Assembly (NCBI GenBank): GCA_045634365.1
Contig: JAZRAC010000004.1
Span: 1 to 60,119, forward strand
Direction: 5' to 3'
From: HGM04593 sp045634365
GTDB taxonomy: Bacteria; Bacteroidota; Bacteroidia; Bacteroidales; Bacteroidaceae
DNA length: 60,119 nucleotides
The notes beneath the pieces were generated by a model. It was not told the origin of the DNA and searched no databases. It saw only the letters and a list, made by a program, of their open reading frames with translations. The position numbers and the translations under genes are program-made. Shown here piece after piece: positions 19,601 to 27,908 of the stretch (positions within the stretch are counted from its first letter, which is position 1; each line of letters starts with the position of its first letter).

Positions 19601-19940
19601 TTCGGGTGGAGTAATTTTGGGAACGGGTGGTGCTGCTTCTTCTCCAACATCTTCGTCGCAATATTATTCTACGCTCTCATCGGTTACTGTGTCGCAGGGT
19701 AAATATCTTGTATTTAAAAATAGTTCGGGAGATATACTCTTCTCATACAAATGCCCTAATAGTGTGAATGGTGCCTCGGTTCTTGTCTCTTCTCCGCAGT
19801 TTACGGCGGGAACACATACAATGTTGTATGGCGTAACGGCTGTTTCTTCTCCTTCGGAGAGTTATTTCGATGATGTATTTCTCATAGGAGGTACTCCGTC
19901 GGGTGGAACATCAAAAAGCTTTACCACCGCAACAAGGTAG
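16635..19940 (+). CDS. Secreted Cthe_2159-family beta-helix protein with N-terminal dockerin-like domain
   Basis: A 1,101-residue secreted protein with a signal peptide (MIQRFILFPFFIFSFVSLFS). Residues about 78-132 hold two calcium-binding dockerin-type repeats (GDVNRDGIVDVADVTKLV and GDVNADGAVDVADVTNVV). From about 230 onward it is a long beta-helix with many IDCDGYVTVSGG-like coils, similar to the preceding gene. A Ser/Thr-rich insertion (about 550-670, SSSSASNRPGASSSSW onward) interrupts the coils, and a Gly/Met stretch (SMGGGMGMGG) occurs near 860. The dockerin suggests attachment to a cohesin partner, but none is visible here. Carbohydrate binding is inferred from the family. Confidence 0.82.
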   Translation: MIQRFILFPFFIFSFVSLFSQSDKVLVVASVEGESFIPLSKIVGIKYVDAVMTVNGVDGTYFSDNVDFIDKISFALAGDVNRDGIVDVADVTKLVAMILDETSATNAGDVNADGAVDVADVTNVVKIILGGEEGESAVLAKATAARAAATDTVSAERGIKFCMNSGDVRSVALSRIDSLSFDDVQKYLYVTLSDKKDSLLINDIDSIVYGKLSSAVMVNYSGEYATVENPFAFDGVGVEITGAKLVVRSTIDSDVDYILSGESDCGNFKIYGTKKYTLRLAGLSLTNDDGAAINSQCKKRGKIILEEGTVNYLCDAAQYVTPASEDEKAALFSEGQFVFEGDGRLTVSANYKHAICSDDYIAFRGGDIEVLSAVSDAVHCNDSVIVSGGTLSLAASGDGIDCDGYVTVSGGDISVELTGEDKKGIKALGEINILDGALSIISSGDISKGLKGSRDITISGGMVDITVNGNSILEAGEPSYCTAIKCDSVFVMSGGTLDIKATGTASRGISADGNVDINGGACSVECSGGYEIYDPSAVEDDAGEEVVASYIVYVSKPSSSSASNRPGASSSSWNNIYLYDSSNNMVATLTNSVTLNGVVFYYYDFGAAVTDTYYFKSDNSRNYTIQSTSFTGVSADVYYTISSTSTTSGRTKTYSLTDVTSSYAGVSSSTGSATEKAFAAACIKSDSIITISGGVHTLSTSGTASKAIKSGDNCVISGGELDITTTGSAAVVAYDPVYCTAIKCDADFTMSNGILTINATGQGGLGISSDGALAVTGGSIDATIGGAGSAYTASTGTDYYSTKALKSDGEMLLAGGTIVCTATANGGKCIVADGLLTIGEDGRADGYPYITATTKGAALGTSGSSMGGGMGMGGNEGFNAAPKAIKGAADIIVYSGNIYASTVADGGEGLESKATLTVNGGAIECSTYDDAINAATALVVNGGAIYAHATNNDAIDSNGTIAVNGGIVLASGASQPEGGLDCDNNSFTISGGVILGTGGAASSPTSSSQYYSTLSSVTVSQGKYLVFKNSSGDILFSYKCPNSVNGASVLVSSPQFTAGTHTMLYGVTAVSSPSESYFDDVFLIGGTPSGGTSKSFTTATR

Positions 19941-19994
19941 TTGCATTATTTTCGCTCGAAGAGGGGCTGCGTTCCTTCTTGTTATATATAAAAT

Positions 19995-20028
19995 CAATCA
20001 GGCGAGCCTTTAAAGGCTCGCCTGATTG
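19995..20028. terminator. Bidirectional terminator
   Basis: CAATCAGGCGAGCC and GGCTCGCCTGATTG form a perfect 14-bp stem around TTTAAA, between two converging genes. Confidence 0.88.
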
Positions 20029-20053
20029 CTATAATTATAATTGAATTTGTATT

Positions 20054-20644
20054 TTATTTACTTGCTTTATATCTTTCGTTGAGCCCATCGATGACATCCT
20101 CTGTAATGTCGAGTGCTTCGTTTGCATAGAGGAGGTTGTCGCCCACACGGCTTATTATGAGGTCGTAGCCCTGCTCTTTGTTGTAGTCTTTGAGGTAGGC
20201 GTTGATTGAGTCGCGCAGAATAACATTATTCTTCTGGCTCTCGGTGGCAAGCTCACCTGCAAGGCGTTCCGATAGTTTGTCGTAATCCTCGCGGCGTTTG
20301 AGAATGCGGGCCTGTTCCTCTTCGGCACGCTTCTGGGTGGCATATACGTTGTTCTCAATCTTGCGTTGGAAGTCCTCAATGTCGGCCTGAATGTCTTTGG
20401 CTTTCTCGCTCAATGTCATACGCATATTCTCTTCCTTGCGCAACATCTCCTTGTTTATGGTGATGGAAAGTTCGTAGTTGGTGAGCAGGGAATCGATGTC
20501 TACAAATGCGATTTTAATTCCGTTTGTGTTTGCGCCCGCTGTTTGTGCAGGAGCCTCCTGTTTGCACTCTTTTGTGCATTGCGCGAAAAGGAGTATCGCT
20601 GCAATGGCTGTTGTGTAAATTACGATTTTGTTAAGATTCTTCAT
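20054..20644 (-). CDS. OmpH/Skp-family lipoprotein
   Basis: A 196-residue protein with a lipoprotein signal (AAILLFAQC, cysteine 23). The mature part starts IKIAFVDIDSLLTNYELS, the hallmark of the OmpH/Skp chaperone family, followed by a long charged coiled coil (about residues 65-150) and ending in LDITEDVIDGLNERYKASK. Skp-like proteins escort unfolded outer-membrane proteins across the periplasm; a lipid-anchored version is a variant. It follows a small membrane-protein gene by 11 bases and is probably co-transcribed with it. Confidence 0.85.
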   Translation of the reverse strand: MKNLNKIVIYTTAIAAILLFAQCTKECKQEAPAQTAGANTNGIKIAFVDIDSLLTNYELSITINKEMLRKEENMRMTLSEKAKDIQADIEDFQRKIENNVYATQKRAEEEQARILKRREDYDKLSERLAGELATESQKNNVILRDSINAYLKDYNKEQGYDLIISRVGDNLLYANEALDITEDVIDGLNERYKASK

Positions 20645-20655
20645 AGTTTAAAGTT

Positions 20656-20871
20656 TTATTTTTTGCTTTTTTCGTTCACTGTGTGTGGGTTGTTGCGGCG
20701 GGCGTCCCTGTCTTGCGATTGGGCGCATTTTATTCCTCTTTTGCGCATATGCTTGTTGCCACCAATGTGTATGTTGGGAAATTTCCCGTTCTTTTTTATT
20801 ATTATGGTTATTGCCAACAGGGCAAAGCTTATTGCAATTATTGGCAATGTGAGCATTAAAGTAGGTAACAT
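20656..20871 (-). CDS. Small single-pass membrane protein, conserved in Bacteroidales
   Basis: A 71-residue protein: one N-terminal membrane helix (LMLTLPIIAISFALLAITIII) followed by KKNGKFPNIHIGGNKHMRKRGIKCAQSQDRDARR. The cytoplasmic segment with FPN.HIGGNK..RKRGI.C.QSQDR.AR looks like a motif I recall from small proteins across the Bacteroidales; no function is known. It is immediately upstream of the OmpH-like gene on the same strand. A possible -7 box TATCTTCG lies at 21001-21008 on the minus strand. Confidence 0.75.
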   Translation of the reverse strand: MLPTLMLTLPIIAISFALLAITIIIKKNGKFPNIHIGGNKHMRKRGIKCAQSQDRDARRNNPHTVNEKSKK

Positions 20872-21134
20872 ATTTGTTAAATTAGTGTAACCTTAAATGT
20901 CGCAATGGTCGTAAATTTGTATATTATTGCCAAATTCCATAAATTTGCGGTAACTGCGAATTTGGAATACTGTCAGGCGGTGTTTTGCTGTATGCGGTTG
21001 CGAAGATAGTTTTTTTGTGGGTTTTTACGCATTTTTGTAGGTAAAAAAATATCAAAAAGCGTTTAAATATTTCATTTATTAAAGTTATTTTACAAAGTTA
21101 AATTAGAAATTAACAAGTTTAAACAATTTACATC

Positions 21135-22592
21135 ATGGAAAATATGAACTTGGAACCCAAAATGGTGTTCGATTACTTTTTGCAATTGTGTAAAATTCCT
21201 CACGGTTCAAAGAACGAGACACAAATATCCAAATTCCTTCAAGAATTTGGAAAGGGATTGGGATTGGAGACTATGGCCGATTCTGTGGGTAATGTGCTCA
21301 TTAAAAAACCTGCATCGGCGGGGTATGAGAATCGTAAGACTATTATATTGCAGGGGCATATGGATATGGTGTGCGACAAGCGTCCCGATGTTGAGCACGA
21401 TTTTAAAAAGGACCCCATAGAGGCTTATGTGGATGGGGAGTGGCTCAAAGCAAAGGGAACCACTCTTGGTGCCGACAATGGAATTGGTGTTGCTGCGGGA
21501 ATGGCTGTTCTTGCCGACAATACCTTGAAACACGGCCCCATTAACTGCCTCTTCACCATAGACGAGGAGACGGGCCTCACCGGTGCCGAGAAACTCTCTC
21601 CCGAATTTTTACAGGGCGATATTCTCATTAACCTCGACTCCGAGGATGAGGGTGATATTTTCATTGGTTGCGCTGGCGGAATGCGCACAACAGCGACATT
21701 CAAGCATCTGTTGCAGCCGATAGCAGGGGATATGTTCTATATGAAGGTGGATATTTCGGGGCTCACCGGCGGACACTCGGGCGACGATATTGAGAAGGGG
21801 CGTGCCAATGCCAATAAACTGCTATGCCGTTTCCTGTGTCGTGTGGCCGATAAGTATGAATTCTATCTGTGCGATATTTCTGGTGGCAGCTTGCACAATG
21901 CAATTCCGCGCGACGCATCGGCTGTTTTTGCCGTGCAGTCGGCCGATAAAGAGTCGGTTCGTGTAGATTTTAATATCTTTGCAGCCGAGGTTCAGGATGA
22001 ATATAGTGTTACCGAGCCTAATGTGCGCTTCCTATTGCAGAGTACCGATGCTGTGAACCGTTGCATAGACCCATCTGTGGCAAATAAATTGTTAAAGTCG
22101 GTGAATGCAGCCTTCAACGGGGTATTTGCAATGAGCCAAGATATGCCGGGGTTGGTTGAAACATCGAGCAATCTTGCTTCCATAAAACGCACTGCCGATA
22201 ATATTGTAACCATTGTAACCAGCCAGCGCAGTTCCATAGAGTCGGCGCGTTATTGTGTGTCGGACACTGTGCGTGCAGCCTTTGAACTTGGTGGTGCCGT
22301 GGTTGAGTGTAACGGCGGTTATCCAGGGTGGAAGCCCAATGTAAAGTCGGAAATTTTGAAGGTTGCGTGCGATATTTATAAGGAAATTTTCGGTCGCGAG
22401 GCTAATATAAAAGCTATTCACGCGGGATTGGAGTGTGGCTTGTTCCTTGAAAAGGCTCCCGGGCTCGATATGATTTCTTTCGGTCCCACGATGCGTGGCG
22501 TGCATTCGCCCGACGAGAGGTTGAACATCCCCTCGACCGAGCGTTGGTGGCGTCATCTTGTGGCGGTGCTCGAAAATACTCCGTTAAAATAA
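21135..22592 (+). CDS. pepD: Aminoacyl-histidine dipeptidase (peptidase D)
   Basis: A 485-residue M20 family dipeptidase that hydrolyses Xaa-His and other dipeptides with two zinc ions. Metal-ligand motifs are in order: LQGHMDMVC, LGADNGIG, the catalytic DEETGLTGA, NLDSEDEG, and IHAGLECGLF near the C-terminus. Length agrees with E. coli PepD (485). It is preceded by an AT-rich leader and followed 48 bases later by a lipoprotein gene. Confidence 0.93.
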   Translation: MENMNLEPKMVFDYFLQLCKIPHGSKNETQISKFLQEFGKGLGLETMADSVGNVLIKKPASAGYENRKTIILQGHMDMVCDKRPDVEHDFKKDPIEAYVDGEWLKAKGTTLGADNGIGVAAGMAVLADNTLKHGPINCLFTIDEETGLTGAEKLSPEFLQGDILINLDSEDEGDIFIGCAGGMRTTATFKHLLQPIAGDMFYMKVDISGLTGGHSGDDIEKGRANANKLLCRFLCRVADKYEFYLCDISGGSLHNAIPRDASAVFAVQSADKESVRVDFNIFAAEVQDEYSVTEPNVRFLLQSTDAVNRCIDPSVANKLLKSVNAAFNGVFAMSQDMPGLVETSSNLASIKRTADNIVTIVTSQRSSIESARYCVSDTVRAAFELGGAVVECNGGYPGWKPNVKSEILKVACDIYKEIFGREANIKAIHAGLECGLFLEKAPGLDMISFGPTMRGVHSPDERLNIPSTERWWRHLVAVLENTPLK

Positions 22593-22640
22593 TAAAACAC
22601 AAATTTGTGCGTTATTAACTATGTTACAAATGAAACATAG

Positions 22641-24095
22641 ATGAAAATTTTAGGTAAAATACTTTCGATATTTATGTTGACGGCTGTCATCGTTGCGTGC
22701 AACGATGACACCGATTTTTCAACCGACTTTAATCATAAACTTCTCTTTTCGGCCGACACTATTCGTTTCGACACTTTATTCACAACATTGAGCTCGTCGC
22801 GCAGTGGTGCAGTTGTCTATAATTTCAATGACAAGGACCTGAGGATTCTCTCGGTGGAGCTTGCCGATGGCAGCTCTTCGGCGTTTAATGTGATGGTCGA
22901 TGGGCAATATGGCGCGGCGATGCGCGACCTTGAAGTGCGCAGTGGCGACAGCTTGTATGTTTTTGTGAATGTGCTGCCCGAGCTTAACGGTTCCGATGTT
23001 CCGCAGTTTCTTTCCGATAAATTGGTGTTTACCCTCGAAAGTGGGGTGCAACAGTCGATTGTGCTCGAAGCACACAGCCGCGATGCGGTGTTTATGAATG
23101 CCGTTACCGTTAATTCCGATTCGGTAATAAAGCGCGGGCATTATGTGGTGTACGACAGCCTTGTGGTTGCTCCCGAGGTGACGCTCACCATTGAGCCGGG
23201 TGTGAACCTCTATTTTCACGATGATGTTCCTATGGTGGTGCGTGGCTCCATTGTGGCGCGTGGAACAAGAAACGCTCCGATTGTGCTGCGTGGCGACAGG
23301 ACCGACCGCATCTTCTCCTATCTTCCCTACGACCGATTGCCCGGGCAGTGGAACGGAGTGGTGCTGGCCTCTACCAGCAACGGAAATATTTTTGAATATT
23401 GCGATATTCATAGTGCCAACTATGGAATTAAAATGGAGCCGGGCGACGCTTCCGTGCAACGCCTGACGATGAATGCCTCGCGCTTACAGAATTTCTATGG
23501 CAATGCCTTGGAACTTGTAAATGCACAGGCCGATTTTACAAATTCGCTCATTGCAAATGCGGGCGGCAACTGTGTGAAGATTGTTGGTGGCAGGGTGAGC
23601 TTTGCACACTGCACCATCGCCAATTTCTTTGTATTTAAGGTGCGCGACGTTGCACTCTCGCTCTACAACCATAATGGCACGGAGGATGCTCCTCTCTATG
23701 GCGCGAATTTTGTTAATTGCATAATTACCGGATCGCGCGAGGATGAGGTTATGGGGTATTTTCTGCCCGAGGATAAGGCTGTGCCCGGCAGCGAGAATAT
23801 ACGCTTCGAAAATTCTCTCCTGAATACCGTTGTGCCCGAGGGTGACGAGCGTTTCGTGAATGTTCTTGTGGATGCGGCCGCAACTCCTCCTTTTGCAAAT
23901 GCGCATTTTACAACGGTTAATCACGATATTTATTATTACGATTTTCACCTGTCGGAACTCTCTACTGCACGTTCTATGGGCAACGAACTTTTTATTGCCG
24001 ATGATATATTGAAAAGCGATATTGACGGGGTGCTTCGTGAGCCCGGCTCGGTGGATGTAGGTTGCTACCAATATGTTGCTTCTGCAACGGAGTAG
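22641..24095 (+). CDS. Right-handed parallel beta-helix lipoprotein
   Basis: A 484-residue lipoprotein (MKILGKILSIFMLTAVIVAC, cysteine 20). An N-terminal beta domain of about 140 residues precedes a beta-helix region with EPGVNLYFHDDVPMVVRG, ITGSREDEV and repeated FEYCDIHSANYGI-like coils, as in NosD-type repeats. It ends with DIDGVLREPGSVDVGCYQYV, a typical ending of right-handed parallel beta-helix proteins of Bacteroidales. Exported and lipid-anchored; substrate unknown. It is likely a separate unit from pepD, and a terminator follows. Confidence 0.78.
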   Translation: MKILGKILSIFMLTAVIVACNDDTDFSTDFNHKLLFSADTIRFDTLFTTLSSSRSGAVVYNFNDKDLRILSVELADGSSSAFNVMVDGQYGAAMRDLEVRSGDSLYVFVNVLPELNGSDVPQFLSDKLVFTLESGVQQSIVLEAHSRDAVFMNAVTVNSDSVIKRGHYVVYDSLVVAPEVTLTIEPGVNLYFHDDVPMVVRGSIVARGTRNAPIVLRGDRTDRIFSYLPYDRLPGQWNGVVLASTSNGNIFEYCDIHSANYGIKMEPGDASVQRLTMNASRLQNFYGNALELVNAQADFTNSLIANAGGNCVKIVGGRVSFAHCTIANFFVFKVRDVALSLYNHNGTEDAPLYGANFVNCIITGSREDEVMGYFLPEDKAVPGSENIRFENSLLNTVVPEGDERFVNVLVDAAATPPFANAHFTTVNHDIYYYDFHLSELSTARSMGNELFIADDILKSDIDGVLREPGSVDVGCYQYVASATE

Positions 24096-24120
24096 TGGAA
24101 ATATGCTTTTTACTTATAGG

Positions 24121-24154
24121 ACGCCTTTCTTTTTATTAAGGAGGGCGTTTTTTT
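24121..24154 (+). terminator. Terminator after the beta-helix lipoprotein gene
   Basis: ACGCC(TTT) pairs with GAGGGCGT and is followed by seven T residues, 25 bases after the stop. Confidence 0.7.
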
Positions 24155-24394
24155 GTGGCTTATAACATTTGCTGACATAAAAATAGATTTTGTGTAGTAT
24201 GTTTTTAAAAAAAATATTTAATTTTGTGAAAAGGAAATTGCATCGGCAGTGGATTTGATGAGGCTCTTGCTTCTTGCCGGTGTTTGTGTTATTAAGAGCG
24301 TAACAAAAAATATTTTGTTGCTTTGCGAGAATAAGCAACCTTAATTGGATTATTTATAGAGCCTCTTTTTTTGTTTCATTAAAATCTTATACTT

Positions 24395-24954
24395 ATGAAA
24401 AAGATGGTGTTTCTGTTGGTAGCATTTTTAGCTATGGCATCAACTGCATTGGCGCAGGAAATTAAATTGGATGGCTCTTGGGCGATGCTTAAAGAGAAAG
24501 GGACTTATATGCTGTGGGTTGTTTACAATGATATGAAGATTGGTGATAAGACTGTTGAGGAGTATTTAAAGGAGCATGATGAAGAATATGTTAATGATTG
24601 GAATAATGAGGTTGTGCCTCAATCGATGCAATATGCATCGTTGATTCCTCACTATGCTAACAAAAAATTTACGGTTGACCAATAAATCCGCAATATAAGT
24701 TTGTATTGAAATTAACTTCTCTCGACCTTGGATTCGGCGGTGGAGCTTTCATCCCTTTTGCCGGTGCAAAGTCGGGTGGTGCTGAAATTGCGGGTGAGTT
24801 ACAGGTGTTTAATGCGAATGATGAATTGTTGGGCACGATGACATTTAAAGAGGTAAAAGGTGTCTCTGCAATGACCGAAGCGCAACGTTGGGGTATGAGT
24901 TATTATGAACTTGGCGGCAGGTTGAAGAAGGCGGTGAAGAAATACGATAAATAA
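24395..24954 (+). pseudogene. Small exported protein gene interrupted by a one-base frameshift
   Basis: The first frame (24395-24685) encodes a signal peptide (MKKMVFLLVAFLAMASTALAQ) and 75 further residues, ending TVDQ-stop. The continuation lies in the next frame: reading from 24682 gives INPQYKFVLKLTSLDLGFGGG and runs to the stop at 24954 (GGRLKKAVKKYDK). Restoring one A in the CCAATAAATCC stretch (24679-24689) joins them as DQINPQYKF. The joined protein (about 186 residues) resembles a family of small exported Bacteroidales proteins of unknown function. It may be a true pseudogene, a sequencing error, or slippage; the sequence does not tell. Confidence 0.75.
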
Positions 24955-24967
24955 TCGATAAACAGAA

Positions 24968-25081
24968 ATAAAAAGAGGATGACTCAAAAGTCCCTTTTTA
25001 AGACATTACACCCTCGCTAGAATATACTCTGGCGAGGGTGTTTCTTTGTATATATTACTTTTGGGTCAGCCCCTTTTTTAT
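24968..25081. repeat. Palindromic repeat family 1, copy B (terminator-like)
   Basis: Second copy of the element at 16385-16504. The inner part from GGATGACTCAAAAG to CTTTTGGGTCAGC is nearly the same, including the CACCCTCGC/GGCGAGGGTG hairpin. The outer arms differ (ATAAAAAGAGG and CCCCTTTTTTAT) yet still pair with each other. It lies between the frameshifted gene and the converging rlmH. Confidence 0.8.
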
Positions 25082-25122
25082 GTCTGTTTGCTCAATCTGT
25101 CCACAAAATACTAAAAAATGTA

Positions 25123-25596
25123 CTATTCGTGGTGATAGGGCAGATGATTTATGATAGTGTAGGCACGATAGAGCTGCTCTATGAAGAGAAGACGTATCAT
25201 TTGGTGCGAAAAGGTCATTTTTGAGAGTGAGAGTTTTTCGTGTGCTGCGTCGTACACCTTTTGTGCAAAGCCGTAGGGTCCGCCCACAATGAATACCAAT
25301 CGCTTGGTGGAGATATTCTGTTTGTGCTCGATCCACGCGGCAAATTCGGTGGAGCGGTACTCCTTGCCCCCCTCGTCGAGCAGTACCACTCGGTCGCCCG
25401 ATTGCAGGGCTTTTAGTATGAGTTCTCCCTCTTGCTCCTTCTGCTGTGCTTCGCTCAGTTTGCGGGCGTTTTTTAGTTCGGGGATAACTTCTGTATCGAA
25501 TTGCGCAAAGTGGTTCACACGTGCTGTGTAGTCTTTTATTCCGGCTATTATGTTGGTGTCGACGGTGCGCCCAACCACCAAGAGTGTTATTTTCAT
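25123..25596 (-). CDS. rlmH: 23S rRNA (pseudouridine-1915-N3) methyltransferase RlmH
   Basis: A 157-residue SPOUT methyltransferase, MKITLLVVGRTVDTNI. The trefoil-knot motifs LLDEGGKEYRSTEFA, FIVGGPYGF and the C-terminal LSKMTFSHQMIRLLFIEQLYRAY are all present, as is the terminal HLPYHHE. It methylates the pseudouridine at position 1915 of the large-subunit RNA. It diverges from nadC with closely spaced promoters. Normal length. Confidence 0.96.
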   Translation of the reverse strand: MKITLLVVGRTVDTNIIAGIKDYTARVNHFAQFDTEVIPELKNARKLSEAQQKEQEGELILKALQSGDRVVLLDEGGKEYRSTEFAAWIEHKQNISTKRLVFIVGGPYGFAQKVYDAAHEKLSLSKMTFSHQMIRLLFIEQLYRAYTIINHLPYHHE

Positions 25597-25619
25597 TCTG
25601 TTTCTTGTTATTTCTGTTG

Positions 25620-25650
25620 CGAAGATAGGAAGTTTTTGTGTAATCGCAAA
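25620..25650 (-). promoter_or_regulatory. rlmH promoter
   Basis: On the minus strand TTTG (25650-25647) and TATCTTCG (25627-25620) are 19 bases apart, matching the Bacteroidetes consensus. The start codon is 23 bases after the -7 box. Confidence 0.7.
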
Positions 25651-25663
25651 AATGGCTCTTTTA

Positions 25664-25698
25664 TTTGCTGTAATTGCGGGATTTTTTCTCTATCTTCG
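25664..25698 (+). promoter_or_regulatory. nadC promoter
   Basis: TTTG (25664-25667) and TATCTTCG (25691-25698), spaced by 23 bases, a little long. The ATG is at 25737. It is back-to-back with the rlmH promoter, their -33 elements only 13 bases apart. Confidence 0.5.
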
Positions 25699-25736
25699 CG
25701 GAAAATACTTTTTAGAAATTTAATCAGTTTCTTATT

Positions 25737-26588
25737 ATGGATATTAAAGACGAACTTATCGATAGGCTCATCGACCTGTCGTTTGCCGAGGATATTGGCG
25801 ATGGTGACCACACTACACTCTCTTCAATCCCATCCGATGCTATGGGAAAGAATATGTTGCTCATAAAAGAGGATGGTGTACTTGCGGGAGTGGAAATGGC
25901 GAAACGTATTTTTGCCCGTTTCGACAAGAATTTGCAGGTGGAGGTTCTCATTGAGGATGGTGCCGAGGTTAAGAAGGGCGATATTGCAATGTATGTTACA
26001 GGCAGTGTGCGTTCGTTGTTGCAGACAGAGCGATTGATGCTCAATGTGATGCAGCGTATGAGTGGTATTGCCACAATGACTCGTAAATATGTGCGCCGTT
26101 TGGAGGGTACAAACACCCGTGTGCTCGATACTCGAAAAACAACTCCGGGTATGCGCATTATGGAGAAGGAGGCTGTGCGCATTGGTGGTGGCGTGAATCA
26201 CCGCATAGGCTTGTTCGATATGATTCTGTTGAAGGATAATCACGTGGATTTTGCCGGTGGAATAACTGCTGCTATTACTCGTGCGCAGGAGTATTGCAAG
26301 GCCAATGGCAAGGATCTTAAAATAGAGATTGAGGTGCGTAATTTCGACGAATTGCAGGAGGTGCTCGACCTTGGTGGCGTGCAGCGCATTATGTTCGATA
26401 ATTTTGACACTGAAAAGACACGCAAGGCTGTGGAGATGGTTGCCGGACGCTTTGAAACGGAGTCGTCGGGCGGAATTACCTTCGATACTCTGCGCGATTA
26501 TGCTCTTTGCGGAGTGGATTATATTTCGGTGGGAGCACTCACACACTCGGTGATGGGCCTTGATATGAGCTTTAAAGCGGTTAAGTAG
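25737..26588 (+). CDS. nadC: Nicotinate-nucleotide pyrophosphorylase (quinolinate phosphoribosyltransferase)
   Basis: A 283-residue enzyme that turns quinolinate and PRPP into nicotinate mononucleotide in NAD synthesis. Conserved blocks: EDIGDGDHTT, LNVMQRMSGIAT, LDTRKTTPGMR, EAVRIGGGVNHRIGL, LLKDNH, IEIEVRNFDE and ESSGGI. Length is normal. No other nad gene is adjacent. Confidence 0.96.
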   Translation: MDIKDELIDRLIDLSFAEDIGDGDHTTLSSIPSDAMGKNMLLIKEDGVLAGVEMAKRIFARFDKNLQVEVLIEDGAEVKKGDIAMYVTGSVRSLLQTERLMLNVMQRMSGIATMTRKYVRRLEGTNTRVLDTRKTTPGMRIMEKEAVRIGGGVNHRIGLFDMILLKDNHVDFAGGITAAITRAQEYCKANGKDLKIEIEVRNFDELQEVLDLGGVQRIMFDNFDTEKTRKAVEMVAGRFETESSGGITFDTLRDYALCGVDYISVGALTHSVMGLDMSFKAVK

Positions 26589-26678
26589 CCTTTTTGTGGA
26601 TTTTTCGACACTGTTGGCCGATTATAGTTCCTTGTGTGAGGAAAATTGCGTAACTTGCTGTCGAAAAGCAGATACACA

Positions 26679-27908
26679 ATGAAAATAAGCAGGAGAACGA
26701 CCGAGTATATTATTTACTTCCTTTTCTGGGGAGCGCTCTTTCTTTCTCCTTTCTGGGGTATAAACCTCCTCAAAACTCCGCTTGAAACTCTCGATTGGGA
26801 CCGGATATTCAAATTCTGGGTCTATCTTTCCCCTGCTTTAATTCTCTTCTTTATAAATAACAACTTGTTAATGCCGTTCCTCCTTTACAAAAAAGGAGGG
26901 CTGCATTACTTGTTGCATCTGATTTGCACAATAGCACTGGTATATCTCGGCTCGGTATTTGTTACCTCGATGATAAAAAGTGAGGGCCGTCGGTCGCATC
27001 CGCGGGAGATGCATAATGCCCCCAAAGGTGGCAGGCCGCGTAAAGGCCCTGCGGTGGATGTATATGCCAAATATTATAATGTGCAGCTTACCGTACACGA
27101 TTTTTTCTCCGAGAATTACCACTACAAGATTAAAAAGAACAGGCCACCGAAAGATAGGGAAAAGAGCCTGCCTTATGCGCTTGTGCATCCCGACAGTGTG
27201 CAGATTCTGCTCATTGTCTTTACACTCATTTTCAATATCTGCGTGCGCCTTTTCTTCCTCACTCTGCGCAGCGACGAGCATTTGAAGGAGCTCGAAAAGC
27301 AGAAACTGCGCACCGAACTTAATTTTCTGAAATATCAAATTAACCCCCACTTCTTTATGAACACGTTGAATAATATTCACGCGCTCATAGATATTGACAA
27401 GGAGAAGGCGCAAGAGTCGCTCATAGAGTTGTCGAAAATGATGAGGCACGTACTCTACGAGGCGTCGGTCTCGTTTATGAGTCTCTCCAAAGAGATTGAG
27501 TTCTTGAACAGCTATGTGGAGCTTATGCGTTTGCGCTATACAAAGGCGTTGAAGGTGGAGTGCTCTTTTCCGCAATATAGCGATGAGTATTTTGTGCCGT
27601 CGCTGCTGTTTGTGTCGTTTGTGGAGAATGCTTTTAAACACGGAGTGGCCTATAATGGAAAATCGGACATTAAAATAGATTTAAGTGTAAACGACGGGCT
27701 CATAAGGTTCTCTTGCGCAAATAGTTGTGTGAAAGCTGCCAAAGGCAAAGAAAAATCTTCCTATTCGGGAATAGGGATAGAAAATGCGAGGAAAAGGCTC
27801 TCGTTGATATATGGCGAGGATTATAGTCTGGAAATAAAAAGGGATAAGAAAAGTTTTTGTGTAACCTTGAAAATACCGGTGCAAAATGATAAAATGTATA
27901 TTGGTTGA
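26679..27908 (+). CDS. LytS-type sensor histidine kinase (His_kinase family)
   Basis: The ATG at 26679 (MKISRRTTEYIIYFLFWG) is chosen over the upstream TTG. The 409-residue protein has four membrane helices in the first 220 residues, with a basic loop between helices three and four. A short coiled coil (LKELEKQKLRTELNFLKYQ) leads into the phospho-acceptor motif INPHFFMNTLNNIHALID. The ATPase lobe carries PSLLFVSFVENAFKHG and GIGIENARKRL. It overlaps the response-regulator gene by 23 bases, so translation is coupled. The signal sensed is unknown. Confidence 0.9.
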   Translation: MKISRRTTEYIIYFLFWGALFLSPFWGINLLKTPLETLDWDRIFKFWVYLSPALILFFINNNLLMPFLLYKKGGLHYLLHLICTIALVYLGSVFVTSMIKSEGRRSHPREMHNAPKGGRPRKGPAVDVYAKYYNVQLTVHDFFSENYHYKIKKNRPPKDREKSLPYALVHPDSVQILLIVFTLIFNICVRLFFLTLRSDEHLKELEKQKLRTELNFLKYQINPHFFMNTLNNIHALIDIDKEKAQESLIELSKMMRHVLYEASVSFMSLSKEIEFLNSYVELMRLRYTKALKVECSFPQYSDEYFVPSLLFVSFVENAFKHGVAYNGKSDIKIDLSVNDGLIRFSCANSCVKAAKGKEKSSYSGIGIENARKRLSLIYGEDYSLEIKRDKKSFCVTLKIPVQNDKMYIG

